Below, in pieces: positions 22,362 to 33,352 of a stretch of DNA of 64,000 nucleotides. Source of the DNA: Diospyros lotus (lineage: Eukaryota; Streptophyta; Magnoliopsida; Ericales; Ebenaceae); contig NC_068340.1 in assembly GCF_014633365.1 (NCBI RefSeq), positions 17,587,879 to 17,651,878 of the forward strand. Direction: 5' to 3'. Under the pieces are notes generated by a model, which had not been told where the DNA came from, did no database searches, and saw only the letters and a list, made by a program, of their open reading frames with translations. Made by a program: the position numbers and the translations under genes. Numbering within the stretch: position 1 is the stretch's first letter; every line of letters starts with the position of its first letter.

Positions 22362-23456
22362 TAAGAGTGCTTACCACTGCGACCACGCCCAACATCTCTA
22401 CCATGACCACCTCCAGGTCCAATCTTAGAGGAAGATTTAGGAGTCTGAGAGGCAAGTATAGATCGCTTTCCAATTGAAGCCTAAAAAAAGAAGGATTTGG
22501 GCAAACACCTTTTTCATGGTGGTATGGTGGGACTACTTAGGATTTGAGTGCGAATACCCTCCATATCGAGCCCAAGGCCTGCAAGGGTAAGCACCATAAA
22601 CAACTTGTCTCTTTATTTCTTCTTTTCATTGAGATTGACTGTAACTGGGAGCATAGTGTTAAAATCTGTCACAATAGACTGAATATGACCCAAGTAAGTA
22701 GGCACATTTGAGCCTCCTTATGAATACAAAACAAATTACTAATGATAGTGTGTATAAACGTACAATATCATTAGTATATAGCTGTTGAGCATGAGACCAA
22801 ATATCGAAACAATTCTCATAAACACGAAATAAGGCGATCCCATACAATCCTATATGCTTTAGTGATGTCAAAAAGCTTCGTAGTCAAATGGTCACTAACA
22901 CTATGCTTGCGAAACCACATTTGAATTGACACTGACTATGACATAATTCTTACCATTCAATTTTTTAGTGGTAATTACTATAATACCAGAAAAAGACGAT
23001 ATAGGTACATGAACGGTCATAGGTACAATCATTGTTGAAGAGGAACTCACCACTCTAGATCTAAAGAGGCCATAGTGCAAAACCCAAGCCCAATCAGCAA
23101 TAGTACAACCCCCCCCCCCCCCCCCAAAAAAAAAAAAAAAAAAAAAAAAGATCTGAAGCTACTGCGACCAGATCTGAAACTATAGAGCCCAGCGCGAGAT
23201 CTGAGAACTGCGCTGGAAGGAGAAATAGGCATGAGATCTGAGAGTCCCAGATTGAGAATTGACAAATCGGGGAAGAAATGACAAGATGTTGCCGGTCCAC
23301 GGGAGATGTTGTGGTTTCCAGTCGAAAAGCTCGCAGATGAGGCCTGTATGGCTTGCTGGTCGCCGATGAGAAGATGAAAGGATGATGCTGGTAGGACGAT
23401 GGCGGCGGCTAGAACTGGGGTTGGGTTAGGATTTTTTTCTAGTGGATCTGACACCA
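22362..23456 (-). pseudogene. Ty1/Copia gag remnant
   Basis: The minus-strand gag begins at the ATG at 23457, where the LTR end runs into the primer site (MVSDPLEKNPNP). The coding text is heavily damaged. A C17-A24 tract (23109-23149) interrupts the N-terminal part, and a short block near 22960-23050 resembles a gag start region (TKKLNGKNYVI). The Gly/Arg-rich part near 22380-22440 probably precedes the zinc knuckle found beyond the MITE. Confidence 0.7.
23109..23149. repeat. Poly(C)-poly(A) tract, C17 followed by A24
   Basis: A clean run of C followed directly by a run of A. A second tract of the same design is at 60045-60076. Run lengths may be affected by sequencing error. Confidence 0.8.
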
Positions 23457-23626
23457 TGTTGTATTTTGAGAGGAGAAAGTTATCTAATATTTTATTAACA
23501 AGAAGGTGTGCGTGTGTGTGTACCAATTTTACAAGGTACAACCATAGGACAACAAATCTTCCTAATATATATGTACAACACTATCTAACATATATAATAT
23601 ATATGCACAACATTAGTTCTAACACA
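23457..23626 (-). mobile_element. 5' LTR of the Copia element, about 170 bp
   Basis: Starts TGTTGTATTTT and ends CTAACACA. On the minus strand its inner end is followed at once by TGGTGTCAGATCC, a primer site close to the tRNA-iMet type. The partner LTR is missing because the element is truncated at 19190, so the outer border rests on the TG...CA rule only. Confidence 0.6.
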
Positions 23627-23910
23627 TTGCACTCAGCTGGCGTGTGTTTGTGTGTGCGTGCGGGTCTGTGCATGTGCTGAAATTCATATCCTTTATATAA
23701 AATCTATATTTGGAGAGATCAGTATTCATCACATGCTCTAGAATCACGTACAGCATATGAGGAGGATAGCAATAGGGCAAATTATTTTCTGTGCTATATC
23801 ATTGTCAATTTCTGCTTTGATCCAGAGGGACCTGGTATTTATCTCTGACAATTTCCAAACGGTCAACCATACCCTGAATGCCATTATTCTGATAAGAGTG
23901 ATTCGGGCAG
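23627..23910 (+). other. Intron segment upstream of the PUR-alpha exon
   Basis: No coding sequence. It ends in a good acceptor (GATTCGGGCAG) directly before the PUR-alpha exon at 23911. The text between the Copia LTR and this acceptor would be the remaining 3' part of the intron. Confidence 0.6.
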
Positions 23911-24685
23911 GTATCTGAAGCTTCTGTTAGCAGAAACCGCAGCACTATCATTGTTCCTGCAGGAAGTGCCCGGGAAGAAGGGTGGGCAGCATTCAGGAAC
24001 ATCTTGGCCGAGATAAATGAAGCATCGAGGGTTTTTCTCCTGCCTAATCAGGTGCTTTTCATCACAAGCACCGATTCAAGCCTCATGCCTTAAATCTTAT
24101 TCGAAGTTTCACCTCGTTAATCATTCCTTTTTTGGCTATCTGTTTACTCTTTAACAGCAAAATTCCGAAACCTCAGAGCGGCTTGTTGGACTATCAGATG
24201 ATGTGGGGGCTGGATTCATATCCGGGCACAGCTCCCAACCTGTCCCAGCAGCTGAACTGAATGTGGAGAGGTCAGTTGATTTGCCGGCGTTGGATGAAAT
24301 TGGTAACTTGGCAGTTTCGAAGGTGATCAGGGCTGATCAAAAGAGGTTCTTCTTTGATCTTGGGAGCAATAACAGGGGCCATTTCCTCAGAATTTCCGAG
24401 GTTCGACTTACGGTGCTTTCTGAGATAGAGATAGGGATAGAGATAGAGATAGAGATGAGATGAATTCTCCTTATAAAAGCTGTTTCTCGGTTAGTTATCA
24501 TTAACCGCGGGTGTCTCTGGAAGTGCATGCAGGTGGCAGGGTCTGACCGGTCGTCCATAATTCTGCCGCTGTCGGGGCTGAAACAGTTCCACGAAATGGT
24601 GGGTCACTTCGTAGACATCACCAAAGATCGAATTGAAGGAATGGGGAGCGCAAATGTTAGGACAGTGGAGCATCCTCAAAGGTGA
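23911..24685 (+). CDS. PURA1: Transcription factor PUR-alpha 1-like, last three coding exons
   Basis: Exons 23911-24051, 24158-24400 and 24533-24685 (stop TGA 24683-24685) are all in phase 0, with GT-AG introns, giving the C-terminal 178 residues. Exon 1 holds the end of the second PUR repeat (VSEASVSRNRSTIIVPAG, GWAAFRNILAEI), exon 2 a linker (LSDDVGAGFI) and the start of the third repeat (KVIRADQKRFFFDLGSNNRG), and exon 3 its end (SDRSSIILPLSGLKQFHEMV, ITKDRIEG). Plant PUR-alpha binds single-stranded purine-rich DNA and RNA, including promoter elements of translation-related genes, and acts in the nucleus. The wording is very close to the Arabidopsis protein as I recall it. The exons for the first repeat and most of the second are absent upstream; a Copia LTR starts 285 bp before exon 1. 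No stop lies in the exons, so the gene may be intact with a giant intron, or truncated. Confidence 0.93.
24423..24461. repeat. (GAGATA)n microsatellite in the last PUR-alpha intron
   Basis: Repeated GATAGA words lie within the intron at 24401-24532, near its donor side. Confidence 0.85.
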
Positions 24686-26209
24686 TAATAATGCGCGAAC
24701 ACTGGTGGGGGTTTGGAGGGGCTTTGGTGTGATAAAAGTTGCAAGAATAAAAGGCCCTTTTGATCCAGACAGACAGAGACATCGCCATTTGCATGCATTA
24801 TTGCATATTGTGTTAGCTTTGGTTTTTTGTTTTCTTGTTTTTTTTTTTTTTTTTAAGTAATTTAATTTTATTTTTCTGTTGTCATTTTAGTTTGATGAAA
24901 GGAAGAGGATATTTGGGAGTTAGTTGCTTGGTGTCATGGGTTGATTTGAAAGAAGGAATAAATGTGGGAAATAAACAAAAAGGCATGCTGTAATTTGTCT
25001 CAGTAGCAGCTTTAGTACATTAAAGGGTGGTGGAATATGCGTTGCATTTTTCCAGTTGTAGCATAATTGCTATTGCGGGAAAATAAAACTAATAATGCAG
25101 CTTCTCTGGTATATTCAGGTTTGTTTGTAGTAATTATGATTGTTTGCTTAATTTAATATATATATATATATATATATTGTGAATCTCTCTCTCTCTCTCT
25201 CTCTCCACTTTTTAACTGCAATTGATAAAGCAGAGGGACTCAAAACGATTTGACATATTTAAGTTACTCCAACTAGTGTTTATAAACTCTGGGCTACATT
25301 GACAGTATATAGTAATTCGTTTTTTACACATTTTTAATTTTAAAATTTATTCATTTAATTTTTAAATTTTATTCATGACACTTGATATTAACGTCGTGCA
25401 TTTATTGAATTTTGTGTTTTTGACTTGATTAGTCTCATAAATTTTTACTTGTCTAATCAATCTCTCAAGTTGAAATAGTAAGGACATCCTCTACGAAAGT
25501 AATGATATTAATAAACTAAATTAAGATAAATTTCTTAATATATGTTTAATTCAGTTAAATTTAATGTAAAATAAAAAATAAAATTTAAAAATATCAATTA
25601 TGGTTAGATGAAATCTATAACTGATGATTGGTCTCCTTGCTCCTCCATTTTCTCCTTAGGTTCACTGGAGCTTATTCCATCAATGGCTGATAGTTTGTTT
25701 TAATTTGTTTTGTATTAAATTTAACTTAATTTAATAGAATAATTTAATTTAAAATAGTTTATTTAACTTCATTTTTCACAAAGGTTTTACCATTTAACTT
25801 CATTTTAAATGTTTAAAAGTGTAAAATTAATTTATTTAATGTTATTAATAACAAAGAGAGCATTGTAATTAATGTTGAAAAATTTAGAGATGCATGAAAT
25901 AAAATTTAAATTTTTTAAAAAATACACCAACTAATTGATTAACATTTAGAGGTTGGACAGTCAATTTACCCAAAACTTTGTTGTCTGATGGATGCGGAAG
26001 AATTATGAGAATATTATCCATCTCCTTGGGTGATTGATTAATGATTACAATGAATTTTAGCATATCTATATATGTATTTGACAATATAAAAATATTATTA
26101 ATGCACCATTTTAATAGTTTTTCTCTATATTAATGCTATGTAGCAATATCATTTTATTTGCCCACATTATACTTTTTATAATAAAATTTTATGGTATTTG
26201 ATATATTCA
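24686..26209 (+). other. 3' flank of PUR-alpha, AT-rich spacer
   Basis: The probable 3' UTR follows the stop, with AATAAA-like signals near 24957 and 25081. A (TA)n run lies at 25150-25176 and a (TC)n run at 25183-25205. The rest is AT-rich with no coding signal. Confidence 0.6.
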
Positions 26210-26990
26210 GGCCCATTAGCAATAAAGCCCAGAAGGCTGGGCCACCAACAAGAGAATATGAAACCCAGAAGGAAAGGAGGCCTTGCGCAATGGGCTCTAG
26301 AAAATCATCTTGAGCGATTCCCTCATATGGCCATGTAACTGAAGATTAATCTCAATCCCACAAAATATGAAAACTTCCGTAACTAACTCCTCAGTTTAGC
26401 TATAAAAAGCTGAGCATTCATTTTATTGTTGCATGAATACAATAATTAAATTTGTTTGTCTTAGGAAACAACTCAGCAGAGTTTGACAAGAAAGTCAAGA
26501 GTACGGTTTGTCCCAGTAAGTGGAGCTAGCAAGCGTCTTGCTAGAGAATTGCTCAATTCGCTGTCTGGGATAGCAGAGTATACAGGACTAGACTTGATTT
26601 GTTGTTTGGGAGAGTGGGATGAATGTCCTGGGTCTTCAGATGGTTGAGGGTTCGAAGAGTCTTAGGGAAAGTGGGTCCTCGAAGGCTATGACTCTTTGAC
26701 TGGCTCGGTCTTTAGATAGATAGGCTCCGAGAGAATTGAGGAATCTTTGGGAGGTGCTATGCCTTGTTGTCTCGGATAAGTCTTCAGGGTGTCTACGACA
26801 CAAGATTAGTTAGAAGGTATGTGAGGAACTCTCTTGTGTGGGCCCTCCGATGCCAAAGTCAGACAATGTCATGATGCAAAAGATAGAATGAGTGTGGGTT
26901 ATGTGTGTGAATCTTTGGATGTGTGTCTTTGGATGGGTTTGGATCTGAACAGTTAGGTTTGGGTTTTCAGGTGCTAGATTTGGATCCCTA
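26210..26990 (+). other. LTR-like unclassified sequence
   Basis: A plus-strand CTATAAAAAG box at about 26400 followed by a transcribed-looking leader suggests the U3/R part of an LTR. The TG at 26199-26201 followed by AGGCCCATTAGC could be its start, but there is no second copy. No protein is encoded. Confidence 0.35.
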
Positions 26991-27975
26991 AGGCACAAAT
27001 CCATGGGGTATTTATAGGCTTCGATGGCTGGGCCACATGGTAAGGTAGGACACGTGGCATGCTCGGGTGGATCAACTCTTTATGTGAAAAGTCTACGGAT
27101 AAGGTCGGAGGGCCTGAAGGCACCTTCGAGAAAAGGATGCCCGAATAGTATCCCTCAGATTAGACTCTCCCGAAGACTCTTCGGGTATTCAAGATTCAGG
27201 GGATGACCTTAAAGACTCTTCGAGATTAAGGGCTTAAGGGCATTTCAAAGGACTTTACCTCGAAGACTTTTCAGAGTTATCGGGTGACTTATGCTCGAAA
27301 GACTCTTTAGGGTCTTTCAGGTTTTTAGCCTTCTTTGATACTTTGTTGGGTTTTGGTTAGGTTTTGCTAAGTTATCCCACAACAATGGCTCCCTACTATT
27401 ACCTTTGGCTGGAAGGCAAAGGAAAGAGTACAGTGTCTCTTGGTGCAAAGTTTCTCGAAGATAGGTATGTAGATTTGTGTCCCCAAGGCACAAATCCAGG
27501 GGGTATTTATATGCTTTGATGGCTGGGTCACATGGAAAGGTAGGACACGTGGCATGCTCAGGTGGATCGAATCTTCGGGTGAAAAGTCTACGGATGAGGC
27601 CGAAGGGCCTGAAGGTACCTTCAGGGAAAGGATGCCTGAAGAGTATCCCTCGAATGAGACTCCCTTGAAGACTCTTCAGGTCTTCGAGATTCAGGGGTTG
27701 ACCCCAAATACTTTTTTGGATGAGTCTTTTGGCTTAAGGGCATTTCAAGGGACTTTTCCCTAAAGACTTTTTGGAGTTATCGGGTGACTTATGCCCAAAA
27801 GACTCTTCGAGGTCTTTCAGGTCTTTAGCCTTCTTTGATACTTTGTTGGGTTTTGGTTAGGTTTTGCTAGGTTATCCCACAACAATGGCTCCCCACTCTT
27901 GCCTTTCGCTACAAGGAAAAGGGAAGAGTATAATGTCCCTGGGTGCTAAGTTTCCTGAAGACAAGATGTAGATTG
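26991..27975 (-). repeat. Tandem duplication of a 495-bp LTR-like unit with TATA box
   Basis: AGGCACAAATCCA(T/G)GGGG occurs at 26991 and 27486, and sequence keeps in register to the end of each unit (both contain GGACACGTGGCATGCTC and end near CCCACAACAATGGCTCCC). Each copy carries TATAAATACCCC on the minus strand directly after its start, so each has a promoter-like signal in the pol direction of the neighbouring Tat element. It may be the 3' LTR of that element, internally duplicated, or two LTRs in tandem. Confidence 0.75.
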
Positions 27976-28086
27976 GCTAGTTTTAAAGAACATTTGCATT
28001 AACTTGAGTCATCGAAAGACATCTTCAGATAACTAGGCTCACACGCGCGTAATGATGACTGACGATTCGTCTTTTGAAGACATGAC

Positions 28087-28094
28087 TATAAATA
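28087..28094 (+). promoter_or_regulatory. TATA box before the first antisense ORF
   Basis: TATAAATA on the plus strand, 128 bp before the ATG at 28215. The second antisense ORF has a TATA-like box at nearly the same distance. Confidence 0.6.
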
Positions 28095-28214
28095 GTGGTC
28101 GTCCTATGCGGGTCACACCTTTCGCCTTAAGTTACCTAAAGACTTTGCTGTCATTCGGAGCACCCAAAAACTCTTCTAACTCACCCGAAGACTACTGCAA
28201 ACACATGGACCCTT

Positions 28215-28830
28215 ATGAAGACTATTGACTTTTTCGAAGACTTTCCTCTCAAAGAATTTTCAATTTACAAGGTAATACACATGGCATCCTTTCAACCAAT
28301 TCCTAGGTCACGAGAGGGTACATTGGATGCAACCATAATAATTATATCTCCGAGATTGCAATTGTCAGTGCTGATGAGTAAGGATGTTCGAGGATTTGAG
28401 CAAGCATTTAGTATCTCGATCTCATGGTTGCCAAGAAAACTTCATAAGAATGAATTCACGACCATTGTCAAATGCGTTGAGGTGGCGATCCATATTGATA
28501 GTTTGAGGGCAGGACTCAGACTTTTGCTGCACCTATTTGGGATGCAATTTTTGAAAGAAGAGATACTAACACCAACCCAACTGCACCCAAATGGCTGGGC
28601 TGTGTTAGTGGGATTTTCCTTACTCATTAGTTAAAAAGTGCAGGGTAGAGCTTACGACCACTCTATTTATATGCTTTTACTGTGTTCGAACCATGAGGAG
28701 GGAAAATGAGTTCACGGTGCTACAAAATACAGTTAATAAGGTGAAATTATTCAGAGTTGCACCACAAAAGTTGGACAACTTTGAAACTAAATGGTTAATG
28801 GTCTGGACACCTTTGAGTTGGAAGTGAAAG
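28215..28830 (+). pseudogene. Tat-element antisense ORF 1, N-terminal part
   Basis: An open frame at 28215-28634 encodes about 139 residues. Its second half (HIDSLRAGLRLLLHLFGMQF, then TPTQLHPNGWAVLVGF) fits the domain called putative gypsy-type transposon (PF04195), which is an ORF carried by Tat-lineage retrotransposons. Degenerate coding text goes on to about 28830, where unrelated repeats begin; the rest of the ORF resumes near 33353. It lies on the strand opposite to the pol of the same element (36800-37705). ATGs at 28205, 28215 and 28279 are possible starts. Confidence 0.65.
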
Positions 28831-29640
28831 GACATAATGATTGCACGCACTAACGCTTAGTTGTAGATGCAAGAATACAAAATCGATTTTTAAAACTTTT
28901 TGAAAAACCAAATAAATAAGTAGCGAAAATGGATCGTTTCTTGCAAGACACAATGATAACAGCCATATGATATAACAAAACCATATATTATGGAAATGCA
29001 AAAAACGATAACTTTTACTTCAGGCTCAAAGAGCATGTCGGTTTCTTTTATTGCACATCGAACCTGAACACTTCGGTCTCTCGATTGAGCTCCCGCGATC
29101 TCATCACGTACCAACTCATGAACTAGCTTCCGAATCAACTTTGGTACTTGTTCTTGGCTGACAAAGCCACCCCCACAAGCGTAGGGGACCAGGTCAATCC
29201 AACCATAGGCTTCCCTAGAACCTTTCACTAGACCTATGCTAGGACCATTTAAAACGAAGGTGAAAGGAGCTGGGATCGTTCTTCTAATGGGTTATTCATG
29301 TCATGGACTTGTAACGGGATATAATAAAAGGGGTTGCGGCTGTAAATCCACCATTGACAACTCTTGCTAGACAGCTACTGGAAGCTCTTCGAAAACCACA
29401 ATCGCTATCACCACTAGCAACTCTTGCCATCATAGTTGGTGGAATTACCGAAGAATGAACCACGACCGCCATGGGCTTCCTACTATAATACACTGTCGGC
29501 CACTGGCTGCCACGTTGGTCACCATTGCAACGGAGACGACAAACAACTTCACTAGAAAACTATTGTTGTTCGATTAGTGGTTGATTTTGTTAAATTCTAA
29601 TATCTATCTACCCCAATTGTGATTGTATTTTAGGGCCTAA
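28831..29640. other. Unassigned, probably inserted repeat DNA
   Basis: Only short frames, none recognised. Together with the following 3.7 kb it separates the two halves of the antisense ORF, so it is probably made of later insertions. Confidence 0.4.
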
Positions 29641-29749
29641 ATTGAATATTTTTATATACTTTTATGTTACTTACAGGCTTATACGAGCAAAAGATAAGTA
29701 AACAACAACTTGGGCTATATTTGGAGCTTTTTTGGAGAATTCTAAGGAA

Positions 29750-30320
29750 GGTATTCGAATATGAGGATCAAGCATTTGGATACCTCGAGCCATATTTGGA
29801 TACATCTTAAGGATATTCGGATATGAAGCAACATGCAGTTTATTCGGATACATGGGAAAGCACATTTGGATTCAAGAGATGAAATGAAGATGTATTCAGA
29901 TGGAAGGCTACATATTCGAATACAAGAGAGATTCAAGAAGCCCATTCGGATGCTAAGGATTACATTCGGTGATAAGAGCATAACAAGAAAAAGGCATCCA
30001 ATTTGCATTCAGATAATAGGACTGTAGCATCCGAATATAAGGAAGAACCCAAGTCAAGCATTCAAATGTGGTAGCACTCATTTAGATGTGCAAGCTCTCA
30101 TTCGAATGCTATTAGGCATATTCGAAAGCCAAAGGGAGATAACTGCAGAATCAAGAAGAGAAGCCAAGGCACCCATTCGAATGCATCACTGTAACATTTG
30201 GATACAAGACACAAAGATTCACCCAAGCCATCGGATGTCACATGATGTATTCAAATATTAGAGACAAGACTCTCATAACACATCTGAATATTAGGCAACA
30301 CATCCAGATGTGTCAAGACC
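29750..30320. repeat. Array of about 22 ATTCGGAT-like motifs
   Basis: A short degenerate word, roughly CATTCGGATAC or CATTCGAATGC and often followed by AAG, recurs every 15-40 bases (for example at 29754, 29814, 29840, 29912, 29942, 30028, 30099, 30175, 30196 and 30283). Many copies contain ATTCGAAT or ATCCGAAT and are partly palindromic. Spacing is irregular, so it is not a simple tandem repeat. It resembles clustered sites in an LTR U3 region. Confidence 0.7.
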
Positions 30321-30432
30321 ATTTCAGAGATTCTTGTGCAAATGAACGCGGTGGCATGAGCTGTAAATTCTCATCCAACCATGGGCCAATTCTGGAGGAA
30401 GATTCTATAAATTCCCATGCGCATCAATCATC

Positions 30433-30452
30433 GGGGGGGGGGGGGGGGGGGG
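30433..30452. repeat. Poly(G) tract, 20 G
   Basis: An uninterrupted run of 20 G, shortly before a T run at 30488. Such long G runs are rare and prone to sequencing error. Confidence 0.8.
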
Positions 30453-30959
30453 AATCACGAAGAATTCATAACAAAATTCTAATTAGGTTTTTTTTTTTTA
30501 CTTTATGTATTTCATTTCCATTCTATTCTTGCTTTCTTTAGCTTCTGTATTAGCTTAGAGTTAAATTTTCAATACGTAGCTCTGTTCTGTTCGCGTTCCA
30601 TATCCTGCTGTTCTATTAAACTAAGTTAGCATTTAAATTTATGTATTTTCTTTACTATTCCTTTAATGCAACCACTTTATTGCTTCAACATTCACTTTAC
30701 TCTCCGTTCTCTGTTTAATTTATTCAATAGTTAGTCATTTACAGTTTTTGTTTACTTTGTTTCATTTGGTTAAGTCATTTATTGCTTATGTAAGTTCATT
30801 TCTATTTGATTAGTTGTTGGAGAAGTGTGGCTAAGTTTGAACTTGGGCCAAGGCAAGGACTGTGTTCAATGCTGCTATTTGCCCAAGAGAGCTGAACTCC
30901 TAATGAATTAACAGTATTTTGATTTCATTTGAGCAGTATGTGTAAATTGAATCTTTGGG

Positions 30960-31310
30960 TTTGAATTGGAGCATAAGCCTAACTTAGAGTCTCCATGCCA
31001 TGTATGGAGGTTACTAGAATTTGAAATGTTTTCATACCCAAGCTCAAATGATTAATTTGAATCTTCAATTTTTGTTTGGCAATTACAGTCCAAGTTATGG
31101 TAATTACTTAATTTAGACTCTCTTATGCCATGTATGGATAGTGCTTAACCTAGAACTATCATCATCTTGGAATTGCGGTCACTTGCAGAATCTCAAATGT
31201 GTGTTAATTGCATTTCAAGTTATGGTAGTTGCTTGAATTATACTCTCTCATGCCATGTATGGAAAGTGCTTTACCTAGAACTATCATTATCTTGGAATAT
31301 AGTTAATAAC
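30960..31310. repeat. Degenerate tandem repeat with ATGCCATGTATGG, about 126-bp period
   Basis: CAAGTTATGGTA(A/G)TT begins near 31092 and 31218. Each unit then contains ATGCCATGTATGGA and CCTAGAACTATCAT. A third, weaker unit with CCATGCCATGTATGGAGG is near 30990. Confidence 0.75.
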
Positions 31311-31499
31311 ATACCCTCAATTTTAATTAGAATGATGTTATTATAGCTCTTTGGGAAATCAGTGGGCTGGTGCAGAAATTGTTTTTGCCCAAGATTACCT
31401 TTATTTAGCACCAGTTAAGTTTATTTTTATATTCAGTATCAATTTAGTATGATTCTCGCATTCAACTTACTCCACCATATTTTGTTTAACCAAAATGTT

Positions 31500-33352
31500 T
31501 TGGTGCATTTATTTTCTTCCACAGATAATCTCCTAGTGAATCGACTTGGACTCATCCAGTAATTAAATTTGCACTACACATTCACTTGTACATTGGAGAG
31601 TATAAACGCCTCACCCACATTAATAATTAATTAAATTTCTAATTGCAGGGTGAGAGTCGCAGCACTATCCGTTCTTTGGGCCTCCATTTTTCGGCCACAA
31701 GCTTCTGTCCGTCCCTTGAGCAGTCGATGACTGCAACTTCTTGCAATCTGTCTTCTTCTCCAATCTGCTTTGTCTCTGTTACTAATATATATATATATAT
31801 ATATCTCATATACATATATTTTTTCACCATGAACAAAAAATCAAATGATGCTTGTTGCCCAACGCTGCACTGCTTATGCCCTTTACAAATAAATATATAT
31901 CATATATATATTAAATTACAATCGGCCAAGAGATGGAGAACGGTGTAGCTGAATGAATTGAGGGAAGAAGAATGAAGAAGATAGAAGGGAAAGCCCTTGA
32001 AAATCAGGGGGGGGGGACTTTTCTCCCCCCTTTTCAATTTCTTCTTGTAGGTGCAATCATGCACGTGCAGCAGCCCATTGCCCCTACCAATTTCAATTCA
32101 TTCTTTATAATACATGTATAACAATTATACACATAAATATTATATAAGAATTAATTACACACTGAGAACATCTCTAATAATAAATATCTCGCTAAAAACC
32201 TCATTAACTCTTAATGATGTTTTTATCAACCATTAACTCTTAATGGTGGAATAACAGTCTACCAGCTTAGATTCACTAATCTAGCACATTACTTACTTAC
32301 GGTGTGACCTTTTAGGTTTGCAATCATGTAGCAATTAGGACACATCAACTCTTGATGCCAATCGAACACTTCGATCTACTAAGATGATCTCTCCATTTCC
32401 TCAAAGCATCTTGAAAGATCCTGAGTATCCTCTCACTAAGACTCAAGACGATCATAATGGCAATGAAGTTAGAGCTTCCTGTAAACCTATTTGGGCTCTG
32501 GATTACCATGCACATAGTCCCTCCACTGACTAAAATTCCGACTGAGTGAGAGCCATGGACCAACTAAACTCACAAAACTAGGTAACTATGTAAGATCCAA
32601 TCTGGGATGATTGAGATGACACATCATAACTCCTTCCGACATTGAAAACTCTTTCCAATCATGTGTGTCTTGGCCAAGGAATCCTACAATCACTGACTGA
32701 CCGAGATCGCATAGGATGTTCACCCCCATTTGATGGAGGACAATGGATCTTATCAGGGAGTATCTACCTCCATACACCACTGTAAGAGACCACACATAGA
32801 GCATCCCTACCTCATTTCAGATGGTTTCGCTTAACGATAAATCCTCAACACCAGTGTATAAGACAAATCTGTCGCTTCCAATCAAAGGACCAGATACACA
32901 ATCAAAACCAGTAATAGATCATTAATCCTCTTAGCCATGTGATCTGTTACATGCGTCACATTCAATAGATGTTCAACTAATACCACCCATATGTCTACTA
33001 TTTGCATCTCATTCAATATGGAATGTGACTCACCATTCTTTATCATTAGTTTCTCATACTAATCAAAGGTAGTAGTCCATGTCCTAGTCCATAATCGATT
33101 AATCTTAGTCTCTTTTAGAGAAATCTTAGGACTAAGAATACCTTTAAGAAATCCTGTGTTATAGATATTTGTCACATATTCTTAACAACTTAAGAATAAA
33201 GATCATCAAGATATCTAGGGACTCATTTATATATAAATGGAGAGCTATGAATGGAGATATAACCATTTAAATAACAAGAAAGATTATATCATTAGGTTCA
33301 ATACTCATACTAGATGTCATCTAAATCTAGAATTAGGGTACTAACACCAACA
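31500..33352 (-). mobile_element. LTR-like sequence, single copy (solo LTR candidate)
   Basis: Sequence ends TACTAACACCAACA at 33352, so the minus strand begins TGTTGGTGTTAGTACCC like an LTR. The antisense ORF resumes directly to the right. No protein is encoded, and (TA)n lies at 31785-31805. GAATCGACTTGGACTCATCC near 31539 resembles a U5 motif of some plant LTR families. The left border and superfamily are not resolved, and this interval may hold more than one element. Confidence 0.4.

Noticed and set aside
28890..29228. 112-residue minus-strand frame
   Set aside because: No recognisable domain, no splice context, and it lies in repeat DNA between the two halves of an antisense ORF.
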